A stretch of DNA of 64,000 bases. Origin: Staphylococcus sp. NRL 16/872. Lineage in GTDB: Bacteria > Bacillota > Bacilli > Staphylococcales > Staphylococcaceae. This document shows, piece by piece, positions 60,225-64,000 of this stretch. Under the pieces are notes generated by a model, which was given only the letters and a program-made list of their open reading frames with translations, was not told the origin of the DNA and did no database searches. The number at the start of each line of letters is the position of its first letter. Position 1 is the first letter of the stretch. The stretch lies in contig NZ_CP119327.1 in the NCBI RefSeq assembly GCF_022815905.2, forward strand, positions 1,550,001-1,614,000, in the 5' to 3' direction. Both the position numbers and the translations under genes were made by a program.

Positions 60225-61130
60225 TTATTTTACTGTTAATAATTCTTCATAAATGCCAGCTTCTTTAGCTGCTTCAATTAAAGTTGTACCAATTTCTGAA
60301 GGTGTATCTGCAGTTTTAACACCACAATCGTTTAATGTTTTAATTTTTTCATCTGCAGTACCTTTACCGCCAGAAATAATCGCACCAGCGTGGCCCATAC
60401 GTTTACCTGGAGGAGCAGTTTGTCCACCAATGAAACCTACTACTGGTTTCTTCATGTTAGCTTTAATCCATTCAGCTGCTTCTTCTTCAGCTGTACCCCC
60501 GATTTCACCAATCATTACAACTGCTTTAGTCTCTTCATCTTCATTGAATGCTTTAAGAACATCGATGAAGTTTGTACCGTTAACTGGGTCGCCACCGATA
60601 CCTACAGCTGTAGTTTGACCAATACCTTCTTCAGTTAATTGATGTACAGCTTCATAAGTTAATGTACCAGAACGTGAAACTACGCCTACATGTCCTTTTT
60701 TGTGGATATATCCAGGCATGATACCAATTTTACATTCATCAGCAGTGATAACACCTGGGCAGTTTGGTCCTACTAAACGTGTTTTTCTACCTTCTAAGTA
60801 ACGTTTAACTTTAATCATGTCGACAACAGGAATATGTTCAGTAATACAAATAACCATGTCTAAGTCAGCATCAGCCGCTTCTAAAATAGAATCTGCAGCA
60901 AATGGTGCTGGAACATAAACGACTGATACGTTTGCCCCTGTTTCTTCTTTAGCTTCTGCTACTGTATTGTATACTGGCACGCCTTCAACGACTTGTCCGC
61001 CTTTACCTGGTGTTACACCAGCAACGATTTGTGTGCCATAATCAAGCATTTGTTTTGTATGGAAAAGGGCAGTAGACCCTGTAATACCTTGTACCATTAC
61101 TTTAGTATTCTTATCTATAAATACACTCAT
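60225..61130 (-). CDS. sucD: Succinyl-CoA synthetase alpha subunit
   Basis: SucD binds CoA and carries the phosphohistidine in the TCA-cycle step that makes succinate and ATP/GTP. The 301-residue protein starts [21 protein letters not shown]. It has the CoA-binding fold and the active-site segment [17 protein letters not shown] near residue 244 (His phosphorylated). The ATG comes 21 bases after sucC, so both are made from one mRNA. Confidence 0.98.
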   Translation of the reverse strand: MSVFIDKNTKVMVQGITGSTALFHTKQMLDYGTQIVAGVTPGKGGQVVEGVPVYNTVAEAKEETGANVSVVYVPAPFAADSILEAADADLDMVICITEHIPVVDMIKVKRYLEGRKTRLVGPNCPGVITADECKIGIMPGYIHKKGHVGVVSRSGTLTYEAVHQLTEEGIGQTTAVGIGGDPVNGTNFIDVLKAFNEDEETKAVVMIGEIGGTAEEEAAEWIKANMKKPVVGFIGGQTAPPGKRMGHAGAIISGGKGTADEKIKTLNDCGVKTADTPSEIGTTLIEAAKEAGIYEELLTVK

Positions 61131-61151
61131 CTTAGTGTTCCCATCCTTTCC

Positions 61152-62318
61152 TTACGCTTCTTTAACAAGTTTAACAATTTTTTGTGCGCCTTCAGCCATT
61201 GTAGCTGCTGGTTCGATTGCTAATCCTGAATCGTTTAAGATTTGTTTACCACGTTCAACGTTAGTACCTTCTAAACGTACAACTAAAGGTAAAGTTAAGT
61301 CTACTTCTTTAACTGCTGCTACGATACCTTCAGCGATAACGTCACATTTCATGATTCCACCGAAGATATTTACAAAGATACCTTTAACATTGTCATCACC
61401 TAAGATGATCTTGAATGCTTCAGTAACTTTTTCTTTAGTAGCGCCGCCCCCAACGTCTAGGAAGTTAGCTGGATTTCCACCAAAATGATTAATTGTATCC
61501 ATTGTGGCCATAGCTAAACCAGCACCGTTAACCATACAACCGATATCTCCATCTAATGCGATGTATGATAAGTCATATTTAGATGCTTCAATTTCTTTTG
61601 GATCTTCTTCTTCTAAATCACGTAATTCTTGAATATCTTTATGTCTAAATAAAGCATTGTCATCAAAGTTAAGTTTCGCATCTAAAGCTAAAACGTCACC
61701 GTCACCAGTTGTTACTAATGGGTTAATTTCAACGATAGAGCAATCTTTTTCTACAAATACATTGTATAAAGAAAGTAAGAATTTCGCTGCTTTATTAACT
61801 GATTCTTTAGGAATGTTAATATTGAAAGCAATACGACGTGCTTGGTAAGGTGATAAACCTACAACTGGGTCGATTGTTTCTTTAAAGATTTTTTCTGGAG
61901 TTTTAGCAGCTACTTCTTCAATTTCGGTACCACCTTCTTCAGAAGCCATTAAAGTAATACGATCAGTTGCGCGATCAATAACGAAACCTACATAATATTC
62001 TTTTTGAATATCGCAACCTTGTTCGATATATAAACGTTTTACTTCTTTACCTTCTGGACCAGTTTGGTGTGTAACTAATTGTTTCCCTAATAATTCATTA
62101 GCGTAAGTTTCAACTTCAGATAGTGATTTAGCAATTTTAACACCACCTGCTTTACCTCTACCCCCAGCGTGGATTTGTGCTTTTACCACATAAACATCTG
62201 AGTCTAATTCTTTCGCCTTTTCTACTGCTTCTTCAGCAGTGAATGCAACGCGTCCTTCTGGAACTGCTACGCCCATAGAACGAAATATTTCTTTACCTTG
62301 ATACTCGTGGATATTCAT
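61152..62318 (-). CDS. sucC: Succinyl-CoA synthetase beta subunit (ADP-forming)
   Basis: SucC is the ATP-grasp partner of SucD. The 388-residue protein begins [17 protein letters not shown]. Its ATP-grasp domain ([18 protein letters not shown]) is followed by the CoA-ligase domain with [17 protein letters not shown] and [15 protein letters not shown]. The ATG start has AGGAGG upstream. The promoter with a cre-like element lies 38-61 bases before it. Confidence 0.98.
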   Translation of the reverse strand: MNIHEYQGKEIFRSMGVAVPEGRVAFTAEEAVEKAKELDSDVYVVKAQIHAGGRGKAGGVKIAKSLSEVETYANELLGKQLVTHQTGPEGKEVKRLYIEQGCDIQKEYYVGFVIDRATDRITLMASEEGGTEIEEVAAKTPEKIFKETIDPVVGLSPYQARRIAFNINIPKESVNKAAKFLLSLYNVFVEKDCSIVEINPLVTTGDGDVLALDAKLNFDDNALFRHKDIQELRDLEEEDPKEIEASKYDLSYIALDGDIGCMVNGAGLAMATMDTINHFGGNPANFLDVGGGATKEKVTEAFKIILGDDNVKGIFVNIFGGIMKCDVIAEGIVAAVKEVDLTLPLVVRLEGTNVERGKQILNDSGLAIEPAATMAEGAQKIVKLVKEA

Positions 62319-62355
62319 CTTCCATCCTCCTGTTTCTTAGGTTAAGTTCATTTCA

Positions 62356-62384
62356 ATTATAAAAAATGAAAGCGCTATTGTAAA
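62356..62384 (-). promoter_or_regulatory. sucCD promoter
   Basis: On the minus strand TTTACA (62384-62379) and a perfect TATAAT (62361-62356) have a 17-base spacer. The cre-like element lies in the spacer. Confidence 0.8.
62366..62380. promoter_or_regulatory. cre-like CcpA site in the sucCD promoter
   Basis: ATGAAAGCGCTATTG resembles the catabolite-responsive element (WTGNAANCGNWNNCW), differing at the final C and following base. It lies between the -10 and -35, so CcpA binding would block the promoter when glucose is present. TCA-cycle genes are known CcpA targets in staphylococci. Confidence 0.6.
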
Positions 62385-62385
62385 C

Positions 62386-62398
62386 TGAAACTGTTTCA
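62386..62398. promoter_or_regulatory. TGAAACTGTTTCA palindrome upstream of sucCD promoter
   Basis: This perfect 13-nt inverted repeat (TGAAAC-T-GTTTCA) begins one base upstream of the -35 hexamer of sucCD. Position and symmetry suggest an operator or activator site of unknown factor. Confidence 0.4.
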
Positions 62399-62428
62399 TT
62401 TTTTGCAATAAATTTAAAATTCAAATAA

Positions 62429-63196
62429 TTACAACATAGATTTTACTGGTTCAAAGCTTTTGCGATGATATGGCGTTATGCCTAATTGATTCAAACCTTC
62501 AAGATGGGCTTTCGTGCCATAACCTACATTCTTATCGAAATCATAACCAGGATATGCTTCAGCAATTTCTTTCATTAATGTATCTCGATACTCTTTTGCC
62601 ATAATACTTGCAGCCGCTATCGATACGCTCTTAGCATCCCCTTTAATAATTGAAGTTTGGGGAACGGAATTATCTAAAGTCATCGCATCAATTAACAAGT
62701 GATCAGGCTGATGTTTCAATTGCGCAATAGCACGTTCCATCGCTACTTTTGTCGCATTATAAATATTTAACTGGTCGATTTCTTCTGCACTCGCTACCCC
62801 ATATGCATAATCTAATACGCCTTCTTTGAGTTGTCGATTTAACAACTCGCGTTTGACAGGTGAGACTTTTTTCGAATCATCTAATCCTAAATATTGATGA
62901 CCCGGATTTAGTATGACAGCGCAAGCCACTACAGGTCCCGCTAATGGCCCGCGCCCCACTTCATCTATCCCACAAATTAATGCTTCAGGGCGTCTTTCAA
63001 GCAATTCATTCTCATATTTATTCATCACTTGATAATGCTGAATGACTTCTTGCTCTTTTAAAAGTTGTTTGCGACGTTGAGCAATATTTTGTTGCACGCC
63101 TTTACGACTATCAGCATTTAATTCGTGGTTATCTAATTCTTCAATATCTGTGATTGTGGCTAGTAATGCTTTGACTTCTTTAATTGTCTGCGTCAT
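62429..63196 (-). CDS. rnhB: Ribonuclease HII
   Basis: RNase HII cuts RNA in RNA-DNA hybrids, including single ribonucleotides in DNA. The 255-residue protein has a 70-residue N-terminal extension typical of Firmicutes. The catalytic core follows, with [14 protein letters not shown] (Asp and Glu ligands) and DSKKVS. DAMTLD and [14 protein letters not shown] contain the other acidic and Lys residues. The start overlaps the rbgA stop by 17 bases, so translation is coupled. Confidence 0.97.
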   Translation of the reverse strand: MTQTIKEVKALLATITDIEELDNHELNADSRKGVQQNIAQRRKQLLKEQEVIQHYQVMNKYENELLERRPEALICGIDEVGRGPLAGPVVACAVILNPGHQYLGLDDSKKVSPVKRELLNRQLKEGVLDYAYGVASAEEIDQLNIYNATKVAMERAIAQLKHQPDHLLIDAMTLDNSVPQTSIIKGDAKSVSIAAASIMAKEYRDTLMKEIAEAYPGYDFDKNVGYGTKAHLEGLNQLGITPYHRKSFEPVKSML

Positions 63197-64000
63197 CGTT
63201 TAACTCACTTTTCATTTCAGCATATAAGTCAAAACAATATGTGCCGATTTTAGCATTTCGCACCTCATTGATAATTAATTCAATGACCGCTTCATAATCA
63301 ACTTCATTACCACGTTGTAATAGCCCTCGACGTCGGCCGATAGCGTCGAACCATTCTAACATTTCGGCATCTTCAGGCACATCAATATTATAATGTTGTT
63401 TAAACCCTTCTAAATCATGTTTAATCAAGAATTCTAAACCATAAATCGCTACTTCATCCAAATGTACGATACTGTCTTTTATCGCACCCGTTAAACTTAA
63501 TTTCTTACCTACTAATTCATCTTCGAATTTAGGCCAAAGAATCCCTGGTGTGTCTAATAATTGTAGCGATTGTCCCACTTTAATCCATTGTTGCTGTTTA
63601 GTAACGCCAGGTTTATTTCCTGTTTGAGCGATATTCTTTCTAGCCAATTTATTGATAAGCGTTGATTTACCCACGTTTGGAATACCTACAATCATGGCAC
63701 GAATGGCACGTGGTTTTAATCCTTTTGCTTTTTCTCTTTCAAACTTTTCTTTAGTTGCTTCAATAGCCGCTGTTTCTACGCTTTTTAAATTTTTACCGTG
63801 CTTAGCATCGACTGCTACAGGATAATAGCCTTTATCTACAAAGAAGCGCTCCCATTTTTGCATTTCATTTAAATTAGCCATATCTTTCTTATTTAGAATA
63901 ACTACTCTTGGTTTTTGCTTAATGACATCGTCGATCATTGGATTGCGTGAACTATATGGAATACGTGCATCGACTAATTCAAAGACAACGTCCACTTTTT
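63180..64000 (-). CDS. rbgA: Ribosome biogenesis GTPase RbgA (N-terminus cut by window edge)
   Basis: RbgA (YlqF) is a GTPase needed for late 50S assembly. The frame is open to base 64000; the GTG at 63995 is an internal Val ([11 protein letters not shown]), so the first 20-odd residues lie outside. It is a circularly permuted GTPase: NKKD (G4) comes first, then GIPNVGKST (G1), [10 protein letters not shown] near G2 and DTPGI (G3). A C-terminal ANTAR-like helical tail ends ELNDDADN. The stop overlaps rnhB by 17 bases. Confidence 0.96.
   Translation of the reverse strand, partial: KVDVVFELVDARIPYSSRNPMIDDVIKQKPRVVILNKKDMANLNEMQKWERFFVDKGYYPVAVDAKHGKNLKSVETAAIEATKEKFEREKAKGLKPRAIRAMIVGIPNVGKSTLINKLARKNIAQTGNKPGVTKQQQWIKVGQSLQLLDTPGILWPKFEDELVGKKLSLTGAIKDSIVHLDEVAIYGLEFLIKHDLEGFKQHYNIDVPEDAEMLEWFDAIGRRRGLLQRGNEVDYEAVIELIINEVRNAKIGTYCFDLYAEMKSELNDDADN

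Noticed and set aside
1..64000. Search for CRISPR arrays, insertion sequences, tRNA and prophage genes
   Set aside because: No spaced direct repeats, transposase frames or tRNA-like folds were found; the gene content is conserved housekeeping throughout.

Overview
This window is ordinary core chromosome of a low-GC Firmicute, almost certainly a Staphylococcus. Protein sequences, gene order (rbgA-rnhB-sucCD-dprA-topA-trmFO-xerC-hslVU-codY-rpsB-tsf-pyrH-frr-uppS-cdsA-rseP-proS-polC-rimP-nusA-infB-rbfA-truB-ribF-rpsO-pnp-rnjB-ftsK-ymf cluster-pgsA-cinA-recA-rny-ymdB-korAB-miaB-ricA-thiW-mutSL) and protein lengths agree closely with what I remember of staphylococci. Divergence from S. aureus (for example a longer NusA tail and a different RodZ tail) suggests a coagulase-negative species, but I cannot name it. 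All genes but one lie on the minus strand, so transcription runs from high to low coordinates. I see no tRNA, rRNA, insertion sequence, prophage or CRISPR array.

Layout in direction of transcription: 64000-62429 ribosome assembly and R-loop removal (rbgA partial, rnhB). 62400-60163 is a sucCD operon with a strong promoter, a cre-like site and a terminator. 59978-51581 holds dprA, topA, trmFO and the xerC-hslV-hslU-codY operon. 51551-47996 is translation and UMP kinase (rpsB, tsf, pyrH, frr), with several strong hairpins. 47893-46222 is isoprenoid and phospholipid synthesis (uppS, cdsA). 46120-38577 is rseP-proS and then polC. 38521-27884 is the nusA/infB operon, started by a promoter and a leader terminator. 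It is interrupted after infB by a terminator and a lipoprotein gene, then continues with rbfA-truB-ribF-rpsO-pnp. 27772-17288 is rnjB, ftsK and the ymfC-F-H-I-K-rodZ-pgsA cluster. 17202-11361 is cinA, recA (with a LexA box), rny and ymdB. 11321-1 is korAB, a poly-gamma-glutamate hydrolase homologue, a thiamine-binding protein, miaB-ricA-thiW, mutS and the start of mutL.

A theme is RNA decay: RNase Y, YmdB, RicA, PNPase and RNase J2 all occur here, together with NusA and its probable attenuator. DNA maintenance is the second theme (MutS, MutL, RecA, PolC, TopA, FtsK, XerC, DprA, RNase HII). The most unusual items are the lipoprotein gene splitting the infB-rbfA operon, a 135-nt inverted-repeat element between rnjB and ftsK with a shorter related hairpin beside rbfA, a hairpin that masks the xerC ribosome binding site, an uncharacterised ACT/P-loop protein (YmfK), a cytosolic poly-gamma-glutamate hydrolase homologue, and a lone plus-strand small gene between rny and ymdB. 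I did not find a convincing new defence or mobile system.
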